Counted from the first letter of the stretch, positions 16,610-25,334 are shown. The stretch is 34,820 nt of DNA from Actinomycetota bacterium (GCA_014381945.1 JACNKQ010000058.1:1-34820); one strand, 5' to 3'. The notes: generated by a model not told the origin, from the sequence alone. Translations and numbers: made by a program.

Positions 16610-17446
16610 TCAGGCCCTGACCGGATCGCCGCCGACCACCACCGGGAACTGCCGGTCGGGGTCGCTCTGCAGGGAGCGGCCCGTCGGTTGCCCCTTCATC
16701 GGGTCGCCGTCGAGCCGCACGGCCCCGTCGGGGGCGTACTGGAGGATGTAGGTCCTGCGCACATCGTCGGTGGTGTTGGGGCCCGTCATGTGCGGCGTGA
16801 GAGACGAAAACACCACGATGCTTCCCGCCCTTGCCGGAACGGCCACGGCCCCCTCGGGATCCTCGAGGCACTGGTGGCCCAGCGGCTCGATGTAGGTATG
16901 GGCGAGGGTGCCGCCCAGGTGCAGGCCGGGGACGACCCACGGACAGCCGTGCTCGACGGTTGCGTCGACGAGCGGCACCCAGCAGGTGAGGTACTGCTGG
17001 GGTTCGATGTATGTGTAGCCGTTGTCCTGGTGCCACGGGAAGTGCCGGGGCTTCTCCGGATGTTTGTACACGAGCTGGTCCCAGTAGAGGCGCACGTCGT
17101 CGCCGACCAGATCGTGGCAGAGGCCGGCGAACACCGGATGGGCGGCGAACCGGCGGGCCACCTCCGAGGCGAGCACTGCGTGGGGCGAGAACAGGATCGC
17201 CCCGACCTCGGCGATCGAGAGCCGCTCGTCGGGCATCTGGCGCAGGAACGCCTCGGTTGCCGCGGCACGCTCGTCGAGGGCGGTCGCCACCTCCGCGAGG
17301 GTCGCAGCGTCGAGGACGTCCTCGACGAGCACGAAGCCCTGTTCGTGGAAGGCGTCGGCCTGCTCGGCGCTCAGCACCAGCAGGTCGGAGCGTTCGGGGC
17401 GTTGCCAGGCGAAGCCCTCGTTCCAGGGATGGGGATTCGAGTTCAC
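16610..17446 (-). CDS. Phytanoyl-CoA dioxygenase-family (PhyH) Fe(II)/2-oxoglutarate oxygenase
   Basis: A 278-residue double-stranded beta-helix oxygenase. The iron triad is visible: PWHQDN with His139 and Asp141, and distal His219 in LTPHMTGPN; Arg231 in RRTY is placed to bind 2-oxoglutarate. The N-terminal helix FHEQGFVLVEDVLD is typical for PhyH proteins. It would hydroxylate an unactivated carbon of a small molecule. The start is GTG 17446, set by TACGAT 6 nt upstream. It is divergent from a second PhyH gene over a 45-bp gap and convergent with the amidohydrolase (18 bp between stops). The substrate is unknown; PhyH relatives act on lipids, ectoine, quorum signals or phosphonates. Confidence 0.92.
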   Translation of the reverse strand: MNSNPHPWNEGFAWQRPERSDLLVLSAEQADAFHEQGFVLVEDVLDAATLAEVATALDERAAATEAFLRQMPDERLSIAEVGAILFSPHAVLASEVARRFAAHPVFAGLCHDLVGDDVRLYWDQLVYKHPEKPRHFPWHQDNGYTYIEPQQYLTCWVPLVDATVEHGCPWVVPGLHLGGTLAHTYIEPLGHQCLEDPEGAVAVPARAGSIVVFSSLTPHMTGPNTTDDVRRTYILQYAPDGAVRLDGDPMKGQPTGRSLQSDPDRQFPVVVGGDPVRA

Positions 17447-17452
17447 CTGCCG

Positions 17453-17458
17453 ATCGTA
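17453..17458 (-). promoter_or_regulatory. -10 element TACGAT (minus strand) of the divergent PhyH pair
   Basis: On the minus strand TACGAT is followed after 6 nt by the GTG at 17446, with no room for a leader. Confidence 0.55.
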
Positions 17459-17477
17459 GGCACACGGTTCCGGTGGC

Positions 17478-17483
17478 TACGGT
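17478..17483 (+). promoter_or_regulatory. -10 element TACGGT (plus strand) of the divergent PhyH pair
   Basis: TACGGT is followed after 8 nt by the GTG at 17492. It lies 19 bp from the opposing hexamer, about where that promoter's -35 would be, so the two promoters overlap. Confidence 0.55.
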
Positions 17484-17491
17484 GCCGGGCT

Positions 17492-18379
17492 GTGAGGGGC
17501 CTGACCGAACAAGAGTTGGAATCGTGGGAGAGCGACGGGTTCGTCGTCGTACCCGGGTTCGCCGACGCCGCCCGGTGCGCCGCCCTGTGGGACCGGATGG
17601 TCGAGATCAGCCGGAACGCCGAAGGCGGAGGCGACGTGGGCGACGCCCAGGTGGTGCTCGAGCCGGTTCCGGACCCGGCGGCGACCCTCCCGGAGGAAAA
17701 GGTCGGCAAGGTGTTCCGCCTACACCACGAACCGGGCCCCTACGCGGACCTGGCCCACGATCCACGTCTCGGGGGCCTGCTGGGTGACCTGCTGGGCGAC
17801 GACGTCGACTGCTTCCTGTCCCAGTTCATCTTCAAGAACCGTGGCGCCCTGGGCCAGCCGTGGCATCAGGACGCCTGGTACTTCCGGATGGAACCGGGCG
17901 ACCAGGTCGGAGCGTGGCTGGCGGTCACCGAGGCGACGCTCGACAACGGCCCGCTCTGGGTGCTGCCTGGATCACACCGCGAGCCGGTCCACGACGTCGA
18001 GGCAGACAGAAGGCCCGGCGCCCAGTTGGGCTACGTCGAGATCACCGACCACGACACCGGCGATGGCGTGCCGGTGCTGCTGAATGCCGGCGACCTGCTG
18101 CTGTTCCACGCCAACCTGATGCACCGGTCCACCGACAACGCAACCGACGCTCCCCGGGCCGCCATGGTCCTGCACTTCGGTGCCGCCGGCACCCACGACC
18201 CGGCCCTCGATCCCGATCCTGTCGTGCTGGCCGGCTTCCTGCGAAGCCTCGGCCTGGCCGTGGACGAACCCCTGACGCCCGCCATAGAGGCAGCGGTGCG
18301 TTCCAACGTCAGGAACCGGTGGGTGCCGGTCCGCAGAGCCGGTCAGCCGTTTACGGGGGCGGAGGGCAACGGGTCGTAG
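17492..18379 (+). CDS. Phytanoyl-CoA dioxygenase-family (PhyH) oxygenase
   Basis: A 295-residue Fe(II)/2-oxoglutarate oxygenase, clearly distinct in sequence from its divergent neighbour. Motifs: QPWHQDAWYF with His125 and Asp127, distal His211 in LMHRSTDN, and Arg222 (APRAAM) for 2-oxoglutarate. The N-terminus LTEQELESWESDGFVVVPGF is the standard PhyH opening. The start is GTG 17492 following TACGGT; a longer in-frame reading back to 16688 is antisense to the other PhyH gene and is rejected. Its 3' end overlaps the convergent binding-protein gene by 37 bp. The substrate is unknown. Confidence 0.92.
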   Translation: MRGLTEQELESWESDGFVVVPGFADAARCAALWDRMVEISRNAEGGGDVGDAQVVLEPVPDPAATLPEEKVGKVFRLHHEPGPYADLAHDPRLGGLLGDLLGDDVDCFLSQFIFKNRGALGQPWHQDAWYFRMEPGDQVGAWLAVTEATLDNGPLWVLPGSHREPVHDVEADRRPGAQLGYVEITDHDTGDGVPVLLNAGDLLLFHANLMHRSTDNATDAPRAAMVLHFGAAGTHDPALDPDPVVLAGFLRSLGLAVDEPLTPAIEAAVRSNVRNRWVPVRRAGQPFTGAEGNGS

Positions 18380-20226
18380 TAGGGGGACTGTTCGGCCTCG
18401 GGCGCATCCATGTACATCGAGATCGCACCGTCGGGGTCGAACGCCTTCGGCGCTGCCTCGGGCATCTCGCCCAGCAGGTAGCGCACGCCGCCGTCCACGA
18501 ACATGTACATCCCCTCGCCCTCCCGGCGGAGCTCGTCGATCCCGACCTCAGTCGGGTTCCACCACACCTCGGTGACATCGTCCACGCCGCGGTGGTCGGG
18601 CTCGAGGTCGGCCGGCCAGCGGCCCTGGTCTCCGAACGAGATCGACGGAACGGTCACGCCCCGCTGGGTGGGGTTGCCTGTATAGAGGCTGGCGGCGAAG
18701 TTCTCGATGGTGAGGTCGGGCCCGACGGCGGTGAGCACCGAGTAGAACAGCGCCGGGTTCGGGTCGATGATGCCGATCGTGTCGTCGGCAGGCGGCGTTT
18801 TCCCATTCCACCACTCGTAGATGAAGGTGGAACCGCTCTGTCCGGGGGCCACCCGCGCCGAGAGGTTCGAGAGGCCGAAGGCGTTCGCCCACTGCTGCTG
18901 GTCGTAGGTGCGGGCGAACACGTTGGTATCGACCAGGACCGAGCCGGTGAGCACCCATTCGGGGAACCAGCCCTGGTCGGTGGCCTCACGGGTGAAGTCG
19001 CGGGGGGCGATCGGGTCGCCGTTGAAGATCACCGAGTTGACGCCGGCCGCCTTCATCTTGGCGATGACGTTGGCGGCGGTCTCCTGGATCGTCGCCGGGT
19101 CGAGGGCATACGACTCGGAGGCCCCGAGTCCGACGCCGTACCCGGCGAGGGCCTCCTCGAACTGGGCGTTGAGCTCGGTCGAGGCGGCGCTGGCCTCGAG
19201 CCAGATGCGGCCGAAGACCCGTTCCTCACCGTGCATCGACTCGTCGCCGGCATGGATGGCGTTGTCGCCGGCGAGGCGCTTGCCGACGTACTCGGCCACG
19301 AGCAGGTTCAACTGCTCCGGCCCCTTGGAGAGCGACCACCCGTAGGGATGGTGCTCCTCGTAGTAGGCGGCCGACTGGCCGGGCCCGCAGCCGAAACACG
19401 GGATGCCCCTGGCCATGAGCTCCTCGGAGAAGGCGTTGGTGAGCCCGGGCCCGCTCCAGACCATGAAGGGATCGAGGTCCTCGGCGATCTTCACGGCGTC
19501 GGCCCGTGCGGAGATCGGGTCGAGGACCATGCCCGAGCCGGTCATGACGTGGAGTTCGACGGACCGGCCGTAGGTCTCGTAGTACGACTCGTAGTAGGCG
19601 ATCAGGTCGAGCGCCGTCTCCTCGACATCGGCGTTCGTGTCGTCGCTGTCGATGGCATCGGTGATGTACGCCATGATCGGATCGGATTCCATGGGAAGCC
19701 AGTAGACGATGTTGATCGTGTCGGCGGTGACGCCTGGTGCCGTCGCGCCTCCGTTGTCGCCCTCGAAGGGCGCCCAGCAGGCGGTGCGGAAGAACCAGGG
19801 GAGGGCGATCAGGCCGGTATCGGTGTCGCAGCGGGCACCCCAGTCGATGGTGTCCTCGATGCCGAGGTCGGCTGCGGCGGCGTAGGAGAGCACGTGCTCG
19901 GGGAGCCCGGTGCGCGTGTCGATGCCGTCGACGACGACCGGCGCTTCGGTGGTTGTGGGCGCGGCCGTGGTGGTGGGCGCGGCCGTGGTTGTGGGCGCGG
20001 CCGTGGTGGTGGGCGCGGCCGTGGTGGTGGGCGCGGCCGTGGTGGTGGGCGCGGCCGTGGTGGTGGGCGCGGCCGTGGTGGTGGGCGCGGCCGTGGTGGT
20101 GGGCGCGGCCGTGGTGGTGGGCGCGGAGTCTTCGCTGCCGCCACAAGCGGAGGCGATCAGGGCGCATGCCAGAAGGGCGACACCCAGAGTCCCCCGGGTC
20201 GATCGTTCTCTTCGCATCCGTCGCAT
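18343..20226 (-). CDS. Large substrate-binding lipoprotein of a Liv-type ABC transporter
   Basis: A 627-residue lipoprotein, third gene of the transporter operon. The signal peptide (MRRMRRERSTRG then a hydrophobic core) ends in IASAC with Cys28. A linker of ten APTTTA-type repeats would extend it from the membrane. The rest is a type I periplasmic binding protein fold of the LivJ class (GVTADTINIVYWLP, then alternating alpha/beta), considerably longer than the usual 350-400 residues. ATG 20226 is chosen for AGGGGGA just upstream; GTG 20241 is an alternative. The start lies 33 bp after the MFS-LivFG stop. Branched-chain amino acids are the archetypal ligand, but amides, urea or peptides are equally possible. 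It overlaps the convergent PhyH gene by 37 bp. Confidence 0.88.
   Translation of the reverse strand: MRRMRRERSTRGTLGVALLACALIASACGGSEDSAPTTTAAPTTTAAPTTTAAPTTTAAPTTTAAPTTTAAPTTTAAPTTTAAPTTTAAPTTTEAPVVVDGIDTRTGLPEHVLSYAAAADLGIEDTIDWGARCDTDTGLIALPWFFRTACWAPFEGDNGGATAPGVTADTINIVYWLPMESDPIMAYITDAIDSDDTNADVEETALDLIAYYESYYETYGRSVELHVMTGSGMVLDPISARADAVKIAEDLDPFMVWSGPGLTNAFSEELMARGIPCFGCGPGQSAAYYEEHHPYGWSLSKGPEQLNLLVAEYVGKRLAGDNAIHAGDESMHGEERVFGRIWLEASAASTELNAQFEEALAGYGVGLGASESYALDPATIQETAANVIAKMKAAGVNSVIFNGDPIAPRDFTREATDQGWFPEWVLTGSVLVDTNVFARTYDQQQWANAFGLSNLSARVAPGQSGSTFIYEWWNGKTPPADDTIGIIDPNPALFYSVLTAVGPDLTIENFAASLYTGNPTQRGVTVPSISFGDQGRWPADLEPDHRGVDDVTEVWWNPTEVGIDELRREGEGMYMFVDGGVRYLLGEMPEAAPKAFDPDGAISMYMDAPEAEQSPYYDPLPSAPVNG
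19949..20128 (-). repeat. 18-bp tandem repeat, ten copies, coding for a Thr/Ala/Pro linker
   Basis: Ten in-frame units of the 18-bp type GTGGTGGTGGGCGCGGCC (plus-strand reading) lie just after the lipobox of the binding protein. The two divergent GTT units (copies 1 and 3 from the left) are the only clear differences, so the array is nearly homogeneous. Confidence 0.95.
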
Positions 20227-20259
20227 CCATTCCCCCTGCACGTTGGCGGCGCCCGTGGC

Positions 20260-23253
20260 TCAGTCGCCGGTCGGACCCGAACGGGCAATCGTCGCCCGAT
20301 CGGTCCCGAGATAGGAGGCTACGACATCGGGATGGTCCAGCACATAGGCGGGCTCCCCCTCTGCCACCACCGCCCCCTGGTCGAGCGCCACCACCCGGTC
20401 GACGACAGACCGCAGCAGCGCCATGTCGTGCTCGATCACGACCAGGGCGCAGTCGAGTTCGTCCCTGACGCTGTGCAGGACCGGGGCGAGGGCCTCGGCC
20501 TCCCGCTGGGCGATGCCGCTGGACGGCTCGTCCAGGAGCACCACCAACGGCCGGTGGGCGACGACGGCGGCCAGGTCCACGATCCGCCGGGTGCCGGTCG
20601 AGAGCTCGTGGACGAACTTGGAGCGGTACGCCCCGAGCCCCATGAGGTCGACCAGTTCGTCGACCTGTGACGCCACCCGTCGCTCGCTGAGCAGCGCATG
20701 TGGAAGGCGCAGGGCTGCCGAGGCCGGGTCGCGGGAGCGGAGCCTGCGCTCGAGCGAGACGGCCAGCACCTCGTCGACCGTGAGTGCAGGGAACAGTCGG
20801 GCGTCCTGGAACGAACGTCCCAACCCGCGTCGGGCGCGGGCTGAGGCGCTCAGGCCGTGGATCGGCCTGCCGTCGAGGTGCACGGTTCCGGCGTCGGCGG
20901 CGGTGAAGCCGCTCACGAGGTCGAACAGCGTCGTCTTGCCGGCGCCGTTCGGGCCGATCATCCCGAGGATCTCCCGGTGCCTGACATCGAGGTCCACGCC
21001 GTCGACAGCCAGAATGCCGCCGAACGAGCGGACCATGCCCCGGAGCTCGAGGATGCTCTGATCATGCTCGGCGGCAGCGCCGCGATCTGTCAGATCGGAG
21101 GTGGTTGCGGGTGCGGCGAGTTCACCTCCGGTTCCCTGTGCCCGGGCAACGCCGGCAGCGACCCCTTCGAGGAACACGGAGCGCAGAACGTCGGGCCGCT
21201 CGAGGAGCTCGGCCGTCGGCCCGTGGAAGCGGATCTCGCCCTTCTCCATGAAATAGGCCGTCTCGGCGACGGTGAGTGCGATGTTGACGGACTGCTCGAC
21301 GAGGATCACTGTCACACCTTCGGCGGCCAGTTCCTCGACCATCGGCAGGAGCTGCTCGACCACGACGGGGGCCAGCCCCAGGGTCAACTCGTCGATCATG
21401 AGCAGCCGGGGTTTCGACAGGAACGCCATCGCCAGGCCCAGCATCTGCTGCTGACCACCGGAGAGGTCGCCGGAACGGTGGTCGAGTCGGTCGGCCAGGT
21501 GCGGAAACCGCCCGAGCACGTCGGTGATGTCGTCGGAACGCCGGCGACGGTCCAGCCAGGCGGCAGCCCTGAGGTTCTCCCGGACGGTCAGCGACGGGAA
21601 AACCCCGATCCCGCCCGGAAGCTGCGAGACGCCGTGGCCGGCGATCTCGTTGGGTGGGGCGTGGGTGATGTCCCGTCCGTCGAGGATCACCGCACCGCCG
21701 TCGGCCTCGGCGATTCCCGAGATGGCCTTGAGCAGCGTCGACTTGCCGGCGCCGTTGGTGCCCAGCAGTGCGACGATCTCCCCCTCCTGTACCTCGAAGT
21801 CCACGCCGAACAGGACCTGGACGCCGTCGTAGCCGACGTCGAGGCCGCGGCACAGCAGCAGCTTGCGGTCACCGCGTTGACGGGCCAGCAGCACCTCGGA
21901 GCGTGCCGCAGCGGTCTGCCAGACATCGCTGATGTCGCCGGCGATCAGCTTCCCGGCCGAGGCGACGATCAGGCCTCCGATGACGCCGACCGGCAGCATG
22001 ACCACCATGCCGTAGCGGATGCCCCAGTTGTCGGCGATCCAGCCGACGAACGGGAGGACCAGCAGCCCGGGGAGGATCCAGAGCGAACCGATCGAAAACA
22101 CCATCGCCCGCGCACGTGGCGGTGCGACCATCGAGAGGACAGCGAGTATCCCAGGCCCGAGGATGGCCCCGCAGATGATGATCGTGGCCGCAGCCCCGAA
22201 CGCAACGGCCAGGTTCGGAGCCACGGCGTAGAGGACGGCCAGACCACCCTGGACCACAGAGGTCAGTGCTATGAAGCGGAGGACCAGCCCCGGATCACGT
22301 GCGAGCAGCCGTGTGCCGACGCGGGCCCCGATGACCAGGCCGATGACGGCCAGCGGCGCCAACGAGGCTCCGAAGACCGCCCGGGCCCGCACGTCCAGTC
22401 CGAACACCTCCTCCAGGAACAGGATGTTGAGCGACTCGAAGCCGACGAAGGAGATGGTCAGGAAGGGCATTGCGGCGAAGATCCTCCGCAGGGCTGCGAT
22501 CTTCCAGGCCATCCGCCACGCCTCCGCATACGAAGGGGGCGCCTCTTCGATGTCGACCGCCTCGGCCGCTGCGCCGGCGGCCCTGCGCTCATGGGAACCA
22601 CGGATCGGTTCCCTGAGTCGAACGGCGAGGACCACCAGTATCAGGGTGGGAAAGGCGAGGACGAAGAACGGGGCACGCCAACTGATGTAGTAGCCGAGCA
22701 GGCCGGCGGCCAGGACGCCGATGGTTCCACCCACGGGGTTGGCCGCACGATGGAACGAAAACGCCTTCGGGCGGTCAGCCGGGGGGAACCAGTCGGCCAG
22801 CAGCGAGTTGTGGGTCGGGTCGTTGACGGCCTTGCCGATGGCCGAACCCGACCGGGCGAACCCCAGGAACACGATGCCGGTGGCCAGGCCCGTGGAGAAT
22901 GAACAGAATGACCAGGCCACCGCTCCCGCCATGGCGAGGCGGACACGGGGATGGCGGTCGGCCATCCCTGCGATCGGAACCTGGAGGGCGAGTGCAGCGG
23001 CGGCGACGACTGCGATGAGGGTGAGCAGGCCCTGGAAGCCGAGCTCGAACTCGTCCCGGATCTCCGGGGCCAGGATCGCGAATGCGGCACGGTCGAGCTC
23101 GTCGACGGCGTTGAGGCCGAACAGGATGAGCAGCGGGTAGAGGGGCCCGTCGCCTGCGAGCGCCTGAAGCGACGTGACGGGGTGCCGGACGACGTGCAGC
23201 ACGCCGAGCGTGCCCGCCCTGACCTGTGCACCCATGCCGCCTATGCCGCTCAC
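20260..23253 (-). CDS. MFS transporter domain fused to LivF- and LivG-type ATPases
   Basis: A 997-residue three-part fusion. Residues about 35-440 form a major-facilitator domain (twelve helices; GMADRHPRVRLAMAG is the loop 2-3 motif). A LivF-like ATPase follows: Walker A GTNGAGKST (498-506), signature LSGGQQQ, Walker B LLMIDE with the LTLGLAP D-loop. A LivG-like ATPase ends the protein: Walker A GPNGAGKTT (about 767-775), signature LSTGTRR, Walker B VVLLDEPSSGI. Both nucleotide-binding sites look competent. The start overlaps the LivHM stop (GTGA). The ATPases should drive the LivHM channel; the role of the MFS half is unclear and could be a second transport route, a scaffold or a regulator. 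No frameshift or internal stop is seen, so the fusion is real in this sequence. Confidence 0.93.
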   Translation of the reverse strand: MSGIGGMGAQVRAGTLGVLHVVRHPVTSLQALAGDGPLYPLLILFGLNAVDELDRAAFAILAPEIRDEFELGFQGLLTLIAVVAAAALALQVPIAGMADRHPRVRLAMAGAVAWSFCSFSTGLATGIVFLGFARSGSAIGKAVNDPTHNSLLADWFPPADRPKAFSFHRAANPVGGTIGVLAAGLLGYYISWRAPFFVLAFPTLILVVLAVRLREPIRGSHERRAAGAAAEAVDIEEAPPSYAEAWRMAWKIAALRRIFAAMPFLTISFVGFESLNILFLEEVFGLDVRARAVFGASLAPLAVIGLVIGARVGTRLLARDPGLVLRFIALTSVVQGGLAVLYAVAPNLAVAFGAAATIIICGAILGPGILAVLSMVAPPRARAMVFSIGSLWILPGLLVLPFVGWIADNWGIRYGMVVMLPVGVIGGLIVASAGKLIAGDISDVWQTAAARSEVLLARQRGDRKLLLCRGLDVGYDGVQVLFGVDFEVQEGEIVALLGTNGAGKSTLLKAISGIAEADGGAVILDGRDITHAPPNEIAGHGVSQLPGGIGVFPSLTVRENLRAAAWLDRRRRSDDITDVLGRFPHLADRLDHRSGDLSGGQQQMLGLAMAFLSKPRLLMIDELTLGLAPVVVEQLLPMVEELAAEGVTVILVEQSVNIALTVAETAYFMEKGEIRFHGPTAELLERPDVLRSVFLEGVAAGVARAQGTGGELAAPATTSDLTDRGAAAEHDQSILELRGMVRSFGGILAVDGVDLDVRHREILGMIGPNGAGKTTLFDLVSGFTAADAGTVHLDGRPIHGLSASARARRGLGRSFQDARLFPALTVDEVLAVSLERRLRSRDPASAALRLPHALLSERRVASQVDELVDLMGLGAYRSKFVHELSTGTRRIVDLAAVVAHRPLVVLLDEPSSGIAQREAEALAPVLHSVRDELDCALVVIEHDMALLRSVVDRVVALDQGAVVAEGEPAYVLDHPDVVASYLGTDRATIARSGPTGD

Positions 23254-25319
23254 GTCGTGGCCTCCGGCTCGGGAACTGCGTCGAGGCGGTCTTCAGTGAA
23301 TCCGGGCGCCTCGATGCCCCTGTGTACCGCAAGGCGGGACAGCGCAGCGTCGCGCAGTTGGTAGATGCCGCCGGCCAGGCCGCCCGGAAGGATCAGCAGC
23401 ACGAGCAGGACGCCGCCACCGGTGGCGAGCAGGCGCCAGGTGCCGGGCAGCCACCAGATGCCGCCCCAGTACCAGAGGGCACCGACGGCGGCGCCCAGCA
23501 GCGAGCCCAGCCCGCCGGCCACCCCGGACACGAAGATGGAGAGGCTGCCCTCGGCGCCACGACCGTCCATGACGAGTGCCTGCTGGTGGTGGACCGACAG
23601 CGACCCGGATGCGGCAGCGATGAAGCCCGAGATCCCGAACGCCATGAGCTTCGCCCGCCTGGCGCTGACCCCGAACGCCTCGAGCGCAGCCTCGTTCTCA
23701 CGCAGGGCTATCAGGACCCGACCCGTGCGGCTGCGCCGGATGCCTGCCACTGCGATGAAGGTCAGCGTCATCGCCACCAGGCTCACGTGGTACATGGCAA
23801 ACGAACTCTCCCAGCCGATGCGCCCGAGGATCGGGTGCCGCTCGATCCTCCCCGAGGGGAGCCAATCGAAAAAACGCGGGTTCAACAGGTAGGCGGTGAC
23901 TGCCACGGCGAAAGCCAGGGTGGTGACCGCCAGGTACATGCCGCGCACCCGCAGTGCGGGAAACCCGACCACGAGCGCAGCGACAAGGCCACAGCATCCG
24001 GCCAGCAGCGTGGCGAGGATGATGTCGGCACCCCATTGCTGGGTGGCGTGTGCGCCCGCCACCGATCCGACGGCGACGAACGCAATCTGTCCGAGCGAGA
24101 TCTGACCGGCCCATCCGGTGAGCACCACCAGCGAGACCAGGACCATGGTCATCAGGTACAGGAACGACAGGCGCAGCACGTGCTCGGTGCCGAGGTGGTG
24201 GGGGAGCGTCAGCAGGAACGCCCCCAGGGCGAGCAGCGCCGACCAGCGTGCGATTCGGACCTCCGGCAGGCGCCGCAGCACATCGGGGAGTCGCCGCACC
24301 TCGCCGATGGCCCGGAAGGCCCCCAACTCCAACTCACCGCGTTCGGGACGGACCTTGCGCAGGATCAGGGCGACGATGATCACAGCCGCCATCAGGGCGT
24401 CGCCGACGAGGGAACTGGACTGGTTCCAGTCGACCCCCATGTGCAGGATCCCGAGCGCAATCGAAGAGCACAGGACCGTCGGAAGGTGTTCGAGCCTTCC
24501 GATCACCAGTGCGGCCAGCGCCCGCAGAAGGAGCCCGACGCCGAGGGATCCCGCCACCGGGAGCCCAATGACGCCGGCGCGCAGGAACAGCGCCAGGAAC
24601 GCCAGGGTCCCGGCGATGGCCCACACCAGCGTCTGGATCGCCTTGACCGGGATACCCAGGGAGTTCGCCCGGTCGGGGCGTTCGGCGGCGGCACGTACAG
24701 CGATGCCGAGGTCCGTGTATCGCAGCAGCGCACCGACCCCCAGCAGCACGAGGGGGGCAACCACCAGGACCAGGAGGTGGTCGGAGCTGAGGCGGATCGG
24801 GCCCACATCCCAGACGGCGTCGATCGGCACGTCGATGCGTTGCGATACGACCTTCGAGTCCCACCACTTCGGCATCCAAAGGGCCAGGAAGCCGAGCGCC
24901 TGTGCGAGGCCGAGCGTCGCCACGGTCAGGACCAGGCGTGGGGCGCGGAAGAAGCGCCGGATGACCAGGAACTCGGAGGCGCCACCGAGGGCGAACGACG
25001 CCACCAGACCGACGACGAGGGCGAGCAGCCACGGCAGGCCGGTCTCGGTGATCAGCATGACGGCCAGGACTGCGGGAATGAGCCCCAGCTCTCCCTGGGC
25101 GAAGTTGATCACCCGGTTGGCCCGGTAGACCAGGAACATCCCCAACGCCACGAGTGAGGTGATCAGGCCCAGGACGGCGCCGTTGATTAGAACTCCGGCG
25201 GGAGCCCCGAAGAACGCCAACTGCACGGCCAGGATGAGGAGCGGCCCTGCCAGCCAGGCGACCCGTTTCCCTAAGATCTGCGTGCGGGGCAGCGACAGCG
25301 CCCCTTGATCCACCCCCAT
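23250..25319 (-). CDS. LivH-LivM fused ABC permease
   Basis: A 689-residue fusion of both channel subunits of a branched-chain amino-acid-type importer. The LivH half (about residues 25-325) has the conserved FLVYRANRVINFAQGELG segment and the coupling loop AVRAAAERPDRANSLGIPV. The LivM half (about 370-665) has LTGWAGQISLGQIAFVAVGS and RTGRVLIALRENEAALEAFG, its coupling loop. Separate genes of about 290 and 320-400 residues are the norm. First gene of the operon. ATG 25319 lies 9 nt after TAGTGT (leaderless-like), but GGAGG sits 7 nt before an in-frame GTG at 25313, so that start is an alternative. The neighbour gene product supplies the ATPases. Confidence 0.93.
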   Translation of the reverse strand: MGVDQGALSLPRTQILGKRVAWLAGPLLILAVQLAFFGAPAGVLINGAVLGLITSLVALGMFLVYRANRVINFAQGELGLIPAVLAVMLITETGLPWLLALVVGLVASFALGGASEFLVIRRFFRAPRLVLTVATLGLAQALGFLALWMPKWWDSKVVSQRIDVPIDAVWDVGPIRLSSDHLLVLVVAPLVLLGVGALLRYTDLGIAVRAAAERPDRANSLGIPVKAIQTLVWAIAGTLAFLALFLRAGVIGLPVAGSLGVGLLLRALAALVIGRLEHLPTVLCSSIALGILHMGVDWNQSSSLVGDALMAAVIIVALILRKVRPERGELELGAFRAIGEVRRLPDVLRRLPEVRIARWSALLALGAFLLTLPHHLGTEHVLRLSFLYLMTMVLVSLVVLTGWAGQISLGQIAFVAVGSVAGAHATQQWGADIILATLLAGCCGLVAALVVGFPALRVRGMYLAVTTLAFAVAVTAYLLNPRFFDWLPSGRIERHPILGRIGWESSFAMYHVSLVAMTLTFIAVAGIRRSRTGRVLIALRENEAALEAFGVSARRAKLMAFGISGFIAAASGSLSVHHQQALVMDGRGAEGSLSIFVSGVAGGLGSLLGAAVGALWYWGGIWWLPGTWRLLATGGGVLLVLLILPGGLAGGIYQLRDAALSRLAVHRGIEAPGFTEDRLDAVPEPEATT

Positions 25320-25328
25320 GCCTCCGGG

Positions 25329-25334
25329 ACACTA
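25329..25334 (-). promoter_or_regulatory. -10 element TAGTGT of the transporter operon
   Basis: On the minus strand TAGTGT is followed after 9 nt by ATG 25319. It faces TACGGT of the divergent gene at a distance of 20 bp. Confidence 0.45.

Noticed and set aside
16688-17491. 268-codon N-terminal extension of the plus-strand PhyH gene
   Set aside because: The extension is antisense to the divergent PhyH gene and lacks protein-like sequence; a promoter hexamer lies 8 nt before the GTG at 17492.
19949-20128. CRISPR-like array
   Set aside because: The 18-bp units are contiguous with no spacers and encode an in-frame linker.
17860-20670. 936-residue open frame on the plus strand
   Set aside because: It runs antisense through the binding protein, and its long Gly-Arg repeat is only the antisense reading of the Ala-Pro-Thr linker.
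20260-23253. Assembly error joining MFS and ABC genes
   Set aside because: The frame is continuous without stop or composition change at the junctions, and the adjacent permease genes are likewise fused, so a real fusion is more likely; it cannot be fully excluded here.
20857-25157. Two plus-strand open frames of more than 640 residues opposite the transporter genes
   Set aside because: They are antisense shadows rich in Gln, Asp, Gly and Arg with no domain, opposite well-supported fused transporter genes.
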